Below are positions 22,169 through 32,661 of a DNA stretch of 64,000 bases, one piece after another. The stretch is from the NCBI GenBank assembly GCA_027577595.1, contig JANBRJ010000040.1:82002-146001 (forward strand). The letters are read 5' to 3'. The notes beneath the pieces are model-generated. The model saw only the letters and a program-made list of their open reading frames with translations, had not been told where the DNA came from and searched no databases. Both the position numbers and the translations under genes were made by a program. Source of the DNA: Coemansia sp. RSA 487 (taxonomy: Eukaryota; Kickxellomycota; Kickxellomycetes; Kickxellales; Kickxellaceae). Within the stretch, counting starts at the first letter, position 1, and each line of letters opens with the position of its first letter.

Positions 22169-24352
22169 TCAGCGGCCGCGGCCGCGACCTCCACCACCAT
22201 AGCCACGTCCTCCGCGAGTGCCACCAAAGCCTCCACGCCCGCCGCGGGATCCGCCGCGCCCGCCAAAGCCTCCCCGCCCGCCACGGGACCCGCCGAAGCC
22301 TCCACGTCCACCATACCCACCGCCGCCAGCTGACCGACCAGTGCTCATGCCCTGGTCCTCGAGTTGCGGCAGCTCCTCGCAGAACTCAAGGCGCATTCCT
22401 GCCTGCTTCTCGGACCAGGCGTGGCCCTTGATAACAACCGTCGACTTGGCGCCGGCCTCGTCGGCCTTATGCTCCTCGACCAGCGACGCATTGATATCAA
22501 ACACAACCGCTTTGCGCCCGTCCGCAATACGGAACGACGTCATATCGCTGTCGACTAGCCCTGGGGTGTGGCGAACCATGCTACCACGCACAAAGCCCCA
22601 CGTCCGGACGGCCTCGCTTGTATGCATGATGAGCGTGATTCTGTTGGTCTCGCCGCTGAGCAGACTACGCTTACTGATTCCCTGGCTGTATCCGGAGATG
22701 TGCGCAAGAGCTGCCGCAAGCGCACGCGCTGTGTCGCCGCCAAAGAAGTTGTCCGAGAGCTTCTGGGCAGTGTCCAGGAACAGCTCAATGGCCGACGGCG
22801 CACACCGCTCGATGACCTTGGACGACTCGAAGCCGGTCGTCAGGATAATGTCCTTTGCCTGCGGCGGCGAGATAAGATCGCACACAACACCCGTGCGCTT
22901 CTTGATGTAGTCGACCCACCATGCGTCGTTGGGTCCGAAGCATGTAATGCAGACGCCAGACCGCCCGGCACGCCCAGTGCGTCCGCTGCGGTGAATGAAT
23001 GTCTCTGCATCCTTGGGCGGATCAATGTTGATGACAAGATCAACCTCAGGGATGTCCAGTCCACGCGCTGCAACGTCCGTGCAAATAAGGACACGTATCG
23101 TGCCATTGCGGAATCCTTGCAGCGTCTGCTCGCGCTGCGACTGCACAATGTCGCCGTGCAGCGCCTGTGCGCCCTTCGAGAACTTTGCAGAGACTGCAAG
23201 GTTGTTAGCATCGGATTTTTTCTCTGTGAAAATGATCGTCCGTCCAGCTTTCCCGTACACCGCCACCAGATCGGCCACAATATCCTGGCGTGTCTTCCAT
23301 GGCGTCATGATTGCCTTGTACTCGACGGTCTCACTGGTCTTGAGCTTCTGCGAACCGATCAGATCGATCTTTTTGTGCTCGGGCCGCATAAAATCTCGCA
23401 CGACCTGGTTGACCCACTCGGGCACGGTTGCCGAGAACAGCAGCGTCTGGTATGCCCCGCCGTTGCGCTGGTCCTTGATGCAGTGCAGCACCTTCTCCAT
23501 ATCTTCCTTGAACCCAATGTCCAGCATCTGGTCTGCCTCATCTAGGCAGATGAACTCGATGCAGTCCAGATGTAGGCAGTCGCGGTCGATCAGATCAATG
23601 ACGCGGCCCGGGGTGCCGACGACAAAGTCAACGCCGCCGCGCAGCGCATAGATCTGGTCGCTGATCGAGGTGCCTCCGTACACAGTTGCCACGCTGAACT
23701 TTCTGGTTGTGGACTCGATTTCGTTGGCAACTTGCTTGGCGAGCTCGCGCGTAGGCGCAAGAACAACGGCGCGTGGATGGCGCCCGCGGTCCATCCGGTC
23801 GCTGGACTTCAGCATCTGCTCGATCATCGGCAGTGAGAACGCAAGCGTCTTGCCAGTACCCGTGCGCGCGCGCCCAAGCACGTCGTAGCCGTCGAGAATC
23901 GGCTTCAAGGTGCTTGCCTGGATAGGGAAAAGCGCCTCAATCCCGCGCTTGCGCAGCGCCTCCTTGGTTACATCCGAGAGAGGGAAGTTGTCCACTGAGA
24001 GCTCATTGGTCGCATCGGGCTTTACATCTTCGCTGGCCGTAGGCTCAGTGCTTTCAGTGTGTGCCTTCTTGCTTGGCCGCTTGTCTTCGCTCTCGGAGTC
24101 TGAGCCCGAAGATGAAGATGCCGATGACGACGAGGAGGAAGCTGAAGACGAATGCTTACGCTTCTTGTCCTTGCTCTTGTTTTCCTTGTCCTTTTTGTCC
24201 TTTTTGTCTTTTTTGTTGTCCTTGCTCTTGTCCTTCTTTTCCTTCTTCTCGCTCTTGCTCTTCTTCTCCTTGTGCTTCTTCTCCTTTACAGGAGAGGCAT
24301 TCGTGAGCTCCGGGGTCGCATAAGCTGCGGCAATATCAATTGATGGTGCCAT
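22169..24352 (-). CDS. DDX21: DEAD-box RNA helicase with GUCT domain and RGG tail (DDX21/DDX50-like)
   Basis: 727 aa, one exon. Order: a very lysine-rich N-terminus (residues 22-65, repeated KDKKDK), an acidic Ser tract, then the helicase core with Q-motif region LFPIQASTLKPIL (141-153), Walker A ARTGTGKT (162-169), PTRELA (200-205), TPGR (247-250), DEAD (271-274), SAT, and HRSGRTGRAGR. After it comes a GUCT-like domain (about 530-620; RITLIMHTSEAVRTWGFVRG, FRIADGRKAVVFDI) and a C-terminal glycine/arginine tail of FGGRGG-type repeats. This architecture is that of the nucleolar Gu helicases, acting in rRNA transcription and processing. In plants the same layout occurs in organellar helicases, but no transit peptide is visible here. 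Confidence 0.93.
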   Translation of the reverse strand: MAPSIDIAAAYATPELTNASPVKEKKHKEKKSKSEKKEKKDKSKDNKKDKKDKKDKENKSKDKKRKHSSSASSSSSSASSSSGSDSESEDKRPSKKAHTESTEPTASEDVKPDATNELSVDNFPLSDVTKEALRKRGIEALFPIQASTLKPILDGYDVLGRARTGTGKTLAFSLPMIEQMLKSSDRMDRGRHPRAVVLAPTRELAKQVANEIESTTRKFSVATVYGGTSISDQIYALRGGVDFVVGTPGRVIDLIDRDCLHLDCIEFICLDEADQMLDIGFKEDMEKVLHCIKDQRNGGAYQTLLFSATVPEWVNQVVRDFMRPEHKKIDLIGSQKLKTSETVEYKAIMTPWKTRQDIVADLVAVYGKAGRTIIFTEKKSDANNLAVSAKFSKGAQALHGDIVQSQREQTLQGFRNGTIRVLICTDVAARGLDIPEVDLVINIDPPKDAETFIHRSGRTGRAGRSGVCITCFGPNDAWWVDYIKKRTGVVCDLISPPQAKDIILTTGFESSKVIERCAPSAIELFLDTAQKLSDNFFGGDTARALAAALAHISGYSQGISKRSLLSGETNRITLIMHTSEAVRTWGFVRGSMVRHTPGLVDSDMTSFRIADGRKAVVFDINASLVEEHKADEAGAKSTVVIKGHAWSEKQAGMRLEFCEELPQLEDQGMSTGRSAGGGGYGGRGGFGGSRGGRGGFGGRGGSRGGRGGFGGTRGGRGYGGGGRGRGR

Positions 24353-25475
24353 TTTTATCTAAAGAGGTGATTAAGACGTCAAGTGTATAAACAGGTGAAA
24401 CTATATACTATACAGGAAAGTGCGGATGTTTCTTTCGTATTATATTCTCAAAAGTAAAACTTTCCGAGGGTTTAATATGAAAAGTAGGTATAGCTAAAGA
24501 AAAGAATGATAATACTGAGAACCTTGCTGAAGAAAAGAAGGATACTTCTCTGTTCCTGCTCCGAGAACGCCTTTTTATGTATGACCGGCTTTTTCTTTTG
24601 AAAGCTTTTTTTCAAAAAAAAAAACAATCGTTGATTGAGTGATTAAATTCTGATCCGTCTAATCAGGAAATATCTTTTCGCGATCGAGAGAAAAAAAAGC
24701 AGTCCCAACCCTTTTTTTTTCCCTTGTCCCCTTTTTCCCAGCCACACAAGATGGTGTGGGAAAATCAAGGAGACTGCTTTCCATGTCTTGTCAGCAGGGT
24801 CCGCAAGCTGAAAGAAGCATTGAAGTGTTAGGGATGGTCCCTCTTCTCTTTTCGCAAACAATTTACTTGAAGAGGGAGGAGTGGTCAGCAGAGAGATAGT
24901 AAATTCGAGCGACTGGAGTCTGAGTCTTCCTGCGTACTGAACACAAACATGTGACAATCCCGATTCCAAAGTGTTAAAAAGGACGCACACTTTTTTTTGT
25001 TTGACCAAAACCCTTTTCACTTTTTCCCTTGTCAACAAACCTATTTAAAATTCGCTTTTGCTCTTTCTAACCTCTCTAATCTTTTTTGTTGCGCATTTCC
25101 AGCTTTTACAACACTTGCTTCGGAGCAATGTCCAAACAAATACTCTGCCTTTGCAATTGACTATCTAGCTCTAGACTTGCAGCGTGCTTTCGTTACGCTA
25201 AATACCATAGACACTTTACACCACCACAGAGTCGCCGGCATCGCTTGCTGCTAGGTGGAGACCCTAGTACACACATCTCGTTTCTTCTCGCATTTCTGAC
25301 ACTCTTGCAGCTTCAACACACACGGTGAAACGGGCTGTGTGTGAGAAGCCTTTTTTGTATTTGCTTTATTTTTTGCCCTTTGTCTGCTGACCCTTTTTGC
25401 AGCTAGGGTGCCGTTTATTCTGTGGCCGCAGAGCTTATTTCATCCGCAAACAGCGTAGAATTGCATCCTCCCACG
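24353..25475. promoter_or_regulatory. Divergent promoter region of the DDX21-like and S6K-like genes
   Basis: About 1.1 kb with A/T homopolymer tracts (24.6-24.72 kb) and a T/C-rich stretch before the kinase start. A TTTTTTGCAG-like word at about 25.39-25.40 kb could be a splice acceptor of a leader exon for the kinase. No separate gene is seen. Confidence 0.4.
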
Positions 25476-27086
25476 ATGATGTTTGATATGGAGATTGAGG
25501 ATGCAGGCCATCCTCCGGCAAAGGGCGGCCGGGCGTCCAAAATCGCCCAGTCTCCAATTATGCTCCCGTCGGCCATGCTTTCGCGCCCAAACTCGAGGAT
25601 GACCAACTCACGCTCAGCGTCGCCTGCGCCGCCAATGTTTCGCAAACCAAGCGTTTCTGCCGGTGTGCTTAACCTTGTGGAGTCTCAGCTCGACGACATA
25701 CATATAGACTCAGACTACGAGGACATGGCTGAAAGGGTGCAGGTTGAGGTGGCTATTGTCGATGACTATGCAAACGAGGATAGCGACGACTCTGGTCCTT
25801 CATGCGATATTTTGGATGGCGGTTCCGCAGATGCCTCGCTGCGCCATCCGGATAACTACAAAAAGCACGCTTCATCGCTCGGAGACAATGGCCATCCACA
25901 AGGTGCAGAGGCCCGAAAGCCCACAGCCGCAAATCCGCTGACTAAGCCCAAGGTGACGATTGACGACTTTGACGTTCTGCGGCTTATCGGAAAGGGGGGA
26001 TATGGCATGGTGTATCTTGTGCAGCATAAGGAGACTCGCAAGCACTACGCCATGAAGGTGCTGCGTAAGGCGTCGATTCTGCTGAAGAGGAGGCAGATCA
26101 CGTTCACCATGACCGAGAGGTCAATTCTCTCTGAGGTCCAGCACCCATTCATTGTGAAACTGTACTATGCATTCCAGTCAAACTCAAAGCTCTACCTGAT
26201 CATGGAGTATGTGGCGGGCGGCGAGCTGTTTACGCACATGTCAAATGAGCGCATATTCTCCGAGGACCAGGCCGTTTTCTACGCTGCCGAGCTTGTTTTG
26301 GCGCTCTCCCACCTCCACAAGCTGGGGATTGTGTTCCGTGATGCTAAGCCCGAGAACTGCCTCCTTGGGCGGACTGGCCATTTGGTTCTGACCGACTTTG
26401 GCCTCTCAAAGACCGCGCTGGGCGAGGATGGCCGCACAAGCACCTTCTGCGGCACGCCGTCTTACATGGCGCCAGAGGTCCTGGATTCATCGCATGCCTA
26501 CGATGTCAGCGTCGACTGGTGGTCCTTGGGCGTGCTTATCTACGAGATGCTCACTGGATCGGTGCCATTCAAGGGGAGAGCGCCTCAGCAGATCATCAAG
26601 AACATTAACAAGATGAAAGTCGTGTACCCACCATATCTGACTCCTGATGCAAAAGACATAATCACCCGTCTGCTGCGCAAGAAGCCCTCGCAGCGCCTTG
26701 GATACGGGAGAAACGGAATGCTGAACATCAAGAAACACCGCTTTTTCCGCGGCATCAATTGGGAGGTGCTGGAAAAGAAACACGAAGATCAGACGCCGCC
26801 AATTGTCCCCGCCGTATGTGGTGACGCCGATGTAAGCAACTTTGCTGAGGAGTTTACCTCCCAGCAAGTGCCGCCATCTATTGCTTGTGGCGACGTAGCT
26901 GGTCCCGATCTTGCTGCACACCAGTCGCACTCGTTTGGCCAGTCGTTGGCCGATGCTAGCAGCACCAAGCAACCCGATGACCGAAAGAGCGACTCTTCAC
27001 CTTCTGCAGAAGGCGATGTTGACCCTGCAACTGCCTTTTTAGGATTTAGCTTTGTGGCAAAATCTGTTCTCGACACCGTCGGTTAA
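25476..27086 (+). CDS. AGC-family protein kinase, S6 kinase-like, with atypical catalytic loop
   Basis: 536 aa from the ATG at 25476 (MMFDMEIEDAG); the frame upstream starts only with GTG. The N-terminal 160 residues are Ser/Asp-rich and disordered. Kinase domain: IGKGGYGMVYLVQH, catalytic Lys in HYAMKVLRKAS, catalytic loop VFRDAKPENCLL (Asp289), DFG at 307, and activation segment TSTFCGTPSYMAPEVLD, which matches the PDK1-site context. The C-terminus ends FLGFSFVAKSVLDTVG, the hydrophobic motif of S6 kinases (FxxF-S/T-F/Y), with Ser525 as the expected TORC1 target. It is therefore likely an S6K orthologue (psk1/Sch9-like function) in nutrient signalling. Unusual: the loop residue after the catalytic Asp is Ala290 where AGC kinases almost always have Leu. 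Confidence 0.9.
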   Translation: MMFDMEIEDAGHPPAKGGRASKIAQSPIMLPSAMLSRPNSRMTNSRSASPAPPMFRKPSVSAGVLNLVESQLDDIHIDSDYEDMAERVQVEVAIVDDYANEDSDDSGPSCDILDGGSADASLRHPDNYKKHASSLGDNGHPQGAEARKPTAANPLTKPKVTIDDFDVLRLIGKGGYGMVYLVQHKETRKHYAMKVLRKASILLKRRQITFTMTERSILSEVQHPFIVKLYYAFQSNSKLYLIMEYVAGGELFTHMSNERIFSEDQAVFYAAELVLALSHLHKLGIVFRDAKPENCLLGRTGHLVLTDFGLSKTALGEDGRTSTFCGTPSYMAPEVLDSSHAYDVSVDWWSLGVLIYEMLTGSVPFKGRAPQQIIKNINKMKVVYPPYLTPDAKDIITRLLRKKPSQRLGYGRNGMLNIKKHRFFRGINWEVLEKKHEDQTPPIVPAVCGDADVSNFAEEFTSQQVPPSIACGDVAGPDLAAHQSHSFGQSLADASSTKQPDDRKSDSSPSAEGDVDPATAFLGFSFVAKSVLDTVG

Positions 27087-27268
27087 ACTCCTCTGCATGT
27101 TCGCCCGGTTTGAGATGTCTATCTGCACTGCTTTTCTTGTTGTTAAACGGTGTTTGATACATTAAAGTCTTTCTATAGAATAAGGGTATTTGCCTGGAAA
27201 AAGAAGTAGAATACGAAATCGCTTACTGAACCCTTGTAGATATGAAGGAAAGCTACCTGCTGTTTCGT

Positions 27269-27517
27269 TTACTTCATCTTATGCTCGGTGAACAGAACGT
27301 GCCTGTTTACTCGTGGATCAAACTTCATCATTGTCAAGCGATAGGCAGCTGTGCGAGGCCGCTGCTTTACGTATGTGTATCCGGTTCCTGCGGAGCTGAT
27401 AAGGCGCACCAGAATGTTTCTCGACTTTGCTTTCTTCGCCACTACAGTTTATAATACAAAGTAAGAAACACCGCGTGATTCAACGCATTTACAATTAGTT
27501 AAGGAAATGTATTTACT
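27269..27517 (-). CDS. MRPL39: Mitochondrial ribosomal protein bL33m (MRPL39), start codon split by an intron
   Basis: 57 aa. Exon 2 (27441-27269) reads TG GCG AAG AAA... giving [55 protein letters not shown] and K, a textbook bL33 sequence (KxR..LVRLxSxAGTG, KFDPxVxRHVLFTExK). The A of the start codon is supplied by exon 1 at 27517. The intron 27516-27442 (75 nt) begins GTAAAT, has CTTAACTAAT as branch region and ends CTGTAG, and splicing makes CCAAACATGGCGAAG. Both this start and the protein length match bL33m, with the short basic N-terminus as usual. It is transcribed convergently with the kinase gene. Confidence 0.88.
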
Positions 27518-27802
27518 GTTTGGCAAATAACGAACTGCCATTGTTCTTTCTTTATCGTCGTCGTTGTAAATGAGCCATTAGAATACATACTATTTTGTAT
27601 TTTTCAAAATTTAAAATATATAACAACGTTTTATTACAGAAACGAAGACAAAAAAGGCAAATTGTGTTTGGATTTTTGATCAGAGTCAATTTATTTGCTG
27701 ATAAAAGAAAGGCTGGCTTGATTCAGTATTGATTTCGCATGTGTCTGATCAACAGCGGAAACGACAAACTCGTCAACCATGGCATAAGGTGCATAGCAAA
27801 TA

Positions 27803-28789
27803 TCAAGGCAGGATACGGCCAGAAGACGGCGTGTGGGCCTTTCTAAGCGAAAAGAATTGGATAAGCACAAACACATCGATGACAATAGATCCAACTGGGC
27901 CATAAATGTAGGATGCGGACTTGTAGAAAAACTTGGGTCCAGAAACAGGAATCATGGATAGCAAGGATGCAGCATATGAAGCGTTGGCAGCAAAAATAAT
28001 GGCAAACATTGCCAGAGACAGACCGTCGACCGACTTGCGCTTGTGGTTAAGCCAGAGTTGCGGAAGGCGCGAAAGGTGGTAGTTGATACTGCTTCCCCAT
28101 CCCATAAGCAAGCCAAATGTCTCGAGTCCGAAAGAATTGCCCAGCGTGCTGTATTCGTGCACAACAAACCATACAAGGAACAAAAGCACGGATACTATGA
28201 GGATGCCAGGCCTTGAAACACAACACAAAGAGCTACTTCCAGAAAAGGCGTTCATGGTTCTATGATTTGGCTTGCTAGTTTTGTTTGAAGGATGTAGCTG
28301 CATGTTTGGTTCAATAGGCATTGTTGACGAATAGAACAAAGTAGCTTGCATATCGCTTGCACTCGGAGATCTCTGCAAAAGATACGTTTCTTCCATGCAA
28401 CTGATGACCGGAACCTTTGCCGCTTTGGGCTTTCTGTATATAAAGTACTGCGTTAGTAGCAGAGTATCAATCAGGATGAAGTATGAGCTAAGAATAATTT
28501 GGAATGGTTTTTGATCCAAAACAATGCATCCGACAAGGCTCATGGTATCCCCAATGGCCCAAAACAATATCAAGTAAGTGCTTATACCGGTTGTCGATTT
28601 ACGCCGCCAGTTTGTATGTATCTGTGGCAACAGGGCAATCAGCCAGAAAACAACAGAAGCAACTCCAAACACGGCACTGGATACTTCCCAGTATGAGTAA
28701 AAGCATCGGTTGAAGATATATTCGGCCCACCAAATGCTGAGCTTGCCATCCTGGATAGGGCATGGGTAGCCTGAATATACGGTTGACAT
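27803..28789 (-). CDS. PQ-loop family membrane transporter (YPQ/PQLC2-like)
   Basis: 328 aa with about seven hydrophobic segments. Two PQ-loop repeats are present: FWLIALLPQIHTNWRRKSTTGIS (N-terminal, about residues 48-71) and LSRLPQLWLNHKRKSVDGLS (about residue 250). A loop of about 75 polar residues separates the halves. Proteins of this layout in yeast (Ypq1-3) and animals (PQLC2) export cationic amino acids from the vacuole or lysosome. The Pro of each PQ motif is present. Substrate is inferred from the family, since the related Seven-transmembrane sorters share the fold. The gene follows bL33m in tandem on the minus strand. Confidence 0.88.
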   Translation of the reverse strand: MSTVYSGYPCPIQDGKLSIWWAEYIFNRCFYSYWEVSSAVFGVASVVFWLIALLPQIHTNWRRKSTTGISTYLILFWAIGDTMSLVGCIVLDQKPFQIILSSYFILIDTLLLTQYFIYRKPKAAKVPVISCMEETYLLQRSPSASDMQATLFYSSTMPIEPNMQLHPSNKTSKPNHRTMNAFSGSSSLCCVSRPGILIVSVLLFLVWFVVHEYSTLGNSFGLETFGLLMGWGSSINYHLSRLPQLWLNHKRKSVDGLSLAMFAIIFAANASYAASLLSMIPVSGPKFFYKSASYIYGPVGSIVIDVFVLIQFFSLRKAHTPSSGRILP

Positions 28790-30287
28790 TGTTAGAAAAT
28801 GAAAGGTACAATAAAGTGTTATGCAGGGTCACTGATGTGAATGAGATGTTACTGTAAACTAACAGCGCTTTACGTGCGCTTGTCTGTAAAGGCTGGAACG
28901 AGTAAGAAGAGATACACAAATAATTTAAACGAGAAAAACAAGATAAATAACAATAAAATAACAATAAAAATGAGAGGAAATGTAGAGGGGATGGGAGGCA
29001 TGGTCGCTAGTCGGCATTGCCAAAAAACGGAAGAGGCAGAAAGGTCAACTTTTAGCCAAAAACGCATCAAGGGTCAAGTGTTGAGCTTGCTAACCCCTCC
29101 AATTTTTTTGACTCATTCGCTTTGTCGCCGGGCCAAAACACAAATTCAAAGAGGAGAGGGCACATGGAAGACAGGGAGAAGATTTGGTTGTGACAATCCC
29201 AAGCTACGGGATGCGAAAATCTCGTCTCGATGGTAGCGTCTGCCTAACCGTATATTTTTTGTATTGTCTTTGAAAGCAGGTCAGATTTTGAAAGATTTCC
29301 CTTTTAGCGATTAGCATATGACCTTGGATGTTGCTCACAACGGAAAAAAAAAAAAGCAAAATGTCAAGGGCACATCGCTATGTTGGCAACTCCAAAAGAA
29401 TCTTGAGCAGCTTGCATGCGCAAATTAAAACATACCAGCGGATGTGCGAAAAAGTGTAACTCTTGAAAGCTGACCGACATTTGGAAAAGAATCGCGAGTC
29501 TTTTGCCTTTAAACTTCCTTTCCATCGTGCATCTGCGGCCCGTTTCTCCGAGCCTTTTTAAAATATACCTGAAAATCGGGTCAGGTGAGCATCAAACAGT
29601 ATTATTCGAAACCCGCCCCCGTTCCCCCTGAACAAAGCAACACAATTTCAGTTTACAAGAATGTCAAAATTTTGTGCACATCAGAATCGATCACAGGCTT
29701 CAGTTGGGCACAATGTGTGCATTTTTTTCTTGTTCCTAGCTCGATCCGAGAACCAAAGAGTAGAAATCGTTGCTCATTAGATTCACAGATATTCTTTGCA
29801 TCAAGTTGATAGCTTTTCATTTTGAATCCTAGCATGTTAATTGATTTTAGCCAAAATCAGCACTCGTTTGCATTTGCACCAGAAAACGGTGATGTAATGC
29901 AGCCTATGCGTAATTCGCTATGTGCGTGTTTTGACAGTGCAACAATAGTGTGTTCCTTTTAAAACTTTTCTTGCTTTATGCTTCCACGCTTCCACGCTTC
30001 ACATGCAATGTCCCCCATTTTACCGCCAAGTACTGCTGCAATCCTTCCATGCCGCAGAAAAATCACCAGAACCAAAAAATAAGACATCTACACTAAAGCC
30101 TTATTTTTCTTCTTCAAGAGTGAAAAGTGGCAACGTTTTCTTTATCTATACTTTTCAACTGAGTTTTATACTTTATTTTATACTTTATACCTTTTGGGCT
30201 TATTTTTAAAGTTTAACCTTAAACATCAAAACACACTTTTTATTTATTTATCCGGGTGCCATCAGCTCCACAGCGCATCTTCTAGAT
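28790..30287. promoter_or_regulatory. Divergent intergenic region, PQ-loop gene and CxCxxC gene
   Basis: About 1.5 kb, AT-rich. The distal end before the CxCxxC gene has T-rich tracts and TATA-like words (TTTTATACTTTATACC near 30.17-30.19 kb). An 11-A run sits at 29.34 kb. No coding frame with family features on either strand. Confidence 0.4.
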
Positions 30288-30722
30288 ATGAGCCACCTTG
30301 TAGTTGCGGATTTTTCAAAGCCTGGGTCGGTTGATTTGTCCGATGGCGCAACAACTGTCACACTATCGTACCAGCCACACACTGTCAAGACATGCACCTG
30401 CGACAGCTGCAAAAAGATTAACGAAAAGATAGCCGAGGAAGCTAAGAAGAAGGCAGAGGAAGCTAAGAAGAAGGCGGAGGAGGCCAAGAAGTGCCACTGC
30501 GAGACGTGCAAGAAGCTGGCCGAAGAAGCAAAGAAGAAGGCCGAAGAAGAGGCAAAGAAATGCCACTGCGAAACGTGTATCAAGATAGCCGAGGAAGCCA
30601 AGAAGAAAGCAGAGGAAGCAAAAAAAGCAGAGGAAGCGAAGAAAGCCGAGGAGGCCAAAAGGAAAGCAGCAGCAGACATATTCATGGGCCATATGTATCG
30701 GTTTACAAACTACCCCCATTAG
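30288..30722 (+). CDS. Small protein with three CxCxxC motifs on a charged AEEAKKK helix (no known family)
   Basis: 144 aa, ATG at 30288. Residues 1-34 are ordinary (MSHLVVADFSKPGSVDLSDG). From 36 on come three cysteine knots of identical form: C36-T-C38-D-S-C41, C69-H-C71-E-T-C74 and C92-H-C94-E-T-C97. Each is followed by K-K/I-K and joined by AEEAKKK repeats, which predict a long single alpha-helix. The C-terminus (IFMGHMYRFTNYPH) adds His and Met. All nine Cys lie in the motifs. I infer a metal-binding, metallothionein-like or redox role; no family is recognised. There is no signal peptide or membrane segment. Near-identical repeats suggest recent internal duplication. Confidence 0.75.
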   Translation: MSHLVVADFSKPGSVDLSDGATTVTLSYQPHTVKTCTCDSCKKINEKIAEEAKKKAEEAKKKAEEAKKCHCETCKKLAEEAKKKAEEEAKKCHCETCIKIAEEAKKKAEEAKKAEEAKKAEEAKRKAAADIFMGHMYRFTNYPH

Positions 30723-30880
30723 ATCCCGTATCTAATGGGTGCTAGCTACAAAATGAGCACCACAGGGTTCTGTTTTTTCTTTCCATTCTCAATTACCGCA
30801 GTATATAAATATCCAATACATCACCAGAAAGCTAGTATTGAGAAGAATTCTTTTACACTTGTAAGCTCGTCCTTTAGTTT

Positions 30881-32661
30881 TTAGTTATTATGCGCTCGTC
30901 TTTGTCGAATCATTTCTTCGTCCGACAGGATTCCATAGACCGCCCGTGCTAGATCGTCAAACTCAATCGTCCCTACCCATGGTGAAGCAAAATCTTGGGT
31001 TCTCTTTGACTTGTGTCGCAGTCTGTGGGTCTTTAGGTCGTCAACATACTGTGCCTCGTCAACCTCACATGTCTCCAGCGCAGATGATATGCTTGGGCGC
31101 ATGTACTCCTTGATTGCTTGCCCGTACTGATCACTACAAGCAAGCGTATAACGAGACAAACAGCACGCAGTTAGAACAATCCTCGCAATAGCACGACACC
31201 ACAGCAGAATAGACACGTTTTTCACACAGACAAACAAACAAGCAAATAGAGCTCTCACCTCTGGTCTATCCAGCTGGCGCACATCGCCAGGATTGGCAGT
31301 CCCTGGTTATGAAGCTTTGTGTCTGTAGCAAGCCAGCGACCCAAAAGATGGACCACGCTGGCAACAAGCTCGGGGCTAGCAGCCATCATTGCACGCTCGC
31401 TCTCTACTCGCTCTTTCCAGTCAATCATAAAAGTAACGGCTGCCTCAGCCAGCTTTTGCACATCGCCCATCAAGCTGTACATCGATGCTTCGTCTACATC
31501 TTCCGAATCATCCTGGCTATCGAGCCACTCGTCGGCCCATTCAAGCCAGGACGCTGCAATCTCCGCACAGAACGGAAGCTTCCAGCCAAGCAGAAGCCTA
31601 TCTGCGTCCGCCGCCACAACACCTGTCAGCTGGACACTCTTTTGGTCCGGCGGCGCACGGATCATCATCGAATCAGTGGCTGCTTGGCCCTCGATGCATG
31701 CCAGCCGAAGAATAAGCTCAGCCGCCTTTTGCTTCGGCTGCTTACTCCTACTATTGCTGCTGTCTGCAGCAGTTCTCATTGAAAAAATATCATGTGGCCA
31801 GAGCCGCACAGCGTGTGAGGCCAAAACCAGCGCCTGGTCAAAGTATTCCGTTGTTTCGGATCTCTGACGCATTATCCACATGCACCCAGAGCGGATATTC
31901 TCAACAATCGCTTTGCATGCCACCATTTCGTTTACTATTGCTGCGTCCTTGGAATCAAGCGGAGCCAGTGCGCTTGCAAGAACCGGGATCAGCTCAAATT
32001 TCAGCATCGCTTCTGCTTGCGAAAACTGAAGCGAAATATCGTTCATGAGCGACACCCAGCCAGCCACAAGCTGCACAGAAGGCGCAGGCTGCGAATGCAG
32101 CCATAGCGAGCATTTACTTAGTGTATAGTCCATAAACTGCGTTAGCTCCAGCGAATTCGGTGGAGAGTGGCCAGCAACCTCAATGACTTTGGCCAAAGGA
32201 GCAGGCTGCGTCAAAAGACGTTCGATGGCAGGATCCACTGTCAGTAGCTTGCATAGCACTTGCACAGCGTCGCTGCTGATGTGCGGGATGTTTAGGGATA
32301 CCACCGACCACAGTGTCACCATGTGGTCCAGGATCTGTGGACGCTGTGCAAGGCTGCTGTGCGACGCAAACACATCGATGACAAACAGGGCAATGCTTAG
32401 CATTGGCGGCACGACGCTGTCTTCCTCCTTGCTACTATGTGCCTCAGGCAGTTCTGATGCCGTGGCTTGTTTGATACCAGTGCGTAGCAACCGTTCGATA
32501 AACCGACTGTCCATAGAGCAAAGCAGATACTCCAGTGACTCGACGTCTTGCGCATCGACAACCTTGGGGACAAGAAGAAGCCCAGCAAGCTTTTCATCAT
32601 CAGTCGATTTGCTCGACAGCAGATGCACACACTTTTCGAGCTGATGCGATCTATCGGGCAT
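30881..32661 (-). CDS. Neurochondrin-family protein (two exons, 551 aa)
   Basis: Exon 1 is 32661-31259 and exon 2 is 31133-30881. The intron has GTGAGA...TTGTAG ends and splits a Ser codon, joining ASWIDQ to SDQYGQAIKEYM (1403+253 nt, 552 codons). The start at 32661 (MPDRSHQLEKCVHLL) is preferred because the neurochondrin signature follows at once: LLSSKSTDDEKLAGLLLVPK, then SRFIERLLRTG. The rest is an alpha-helical repeat protein. Fungal members are poorly characterised; the animal protein acts in neurite growth and kinase binding, so only family membership can be stated. It is divergent from LTV1 (296 bp) and convergent with the CxCxxC gene. Confidence 0.85.

Noticed and set aside
22218-23545. 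Long plus-strand frames opposite the DDX21-like gene (Pro/Arg-rich and others)
   Set aside because: They mirror the RGG repeats and GC-rich codons of the minus-strand helicase, whose motifs are unmistakable.
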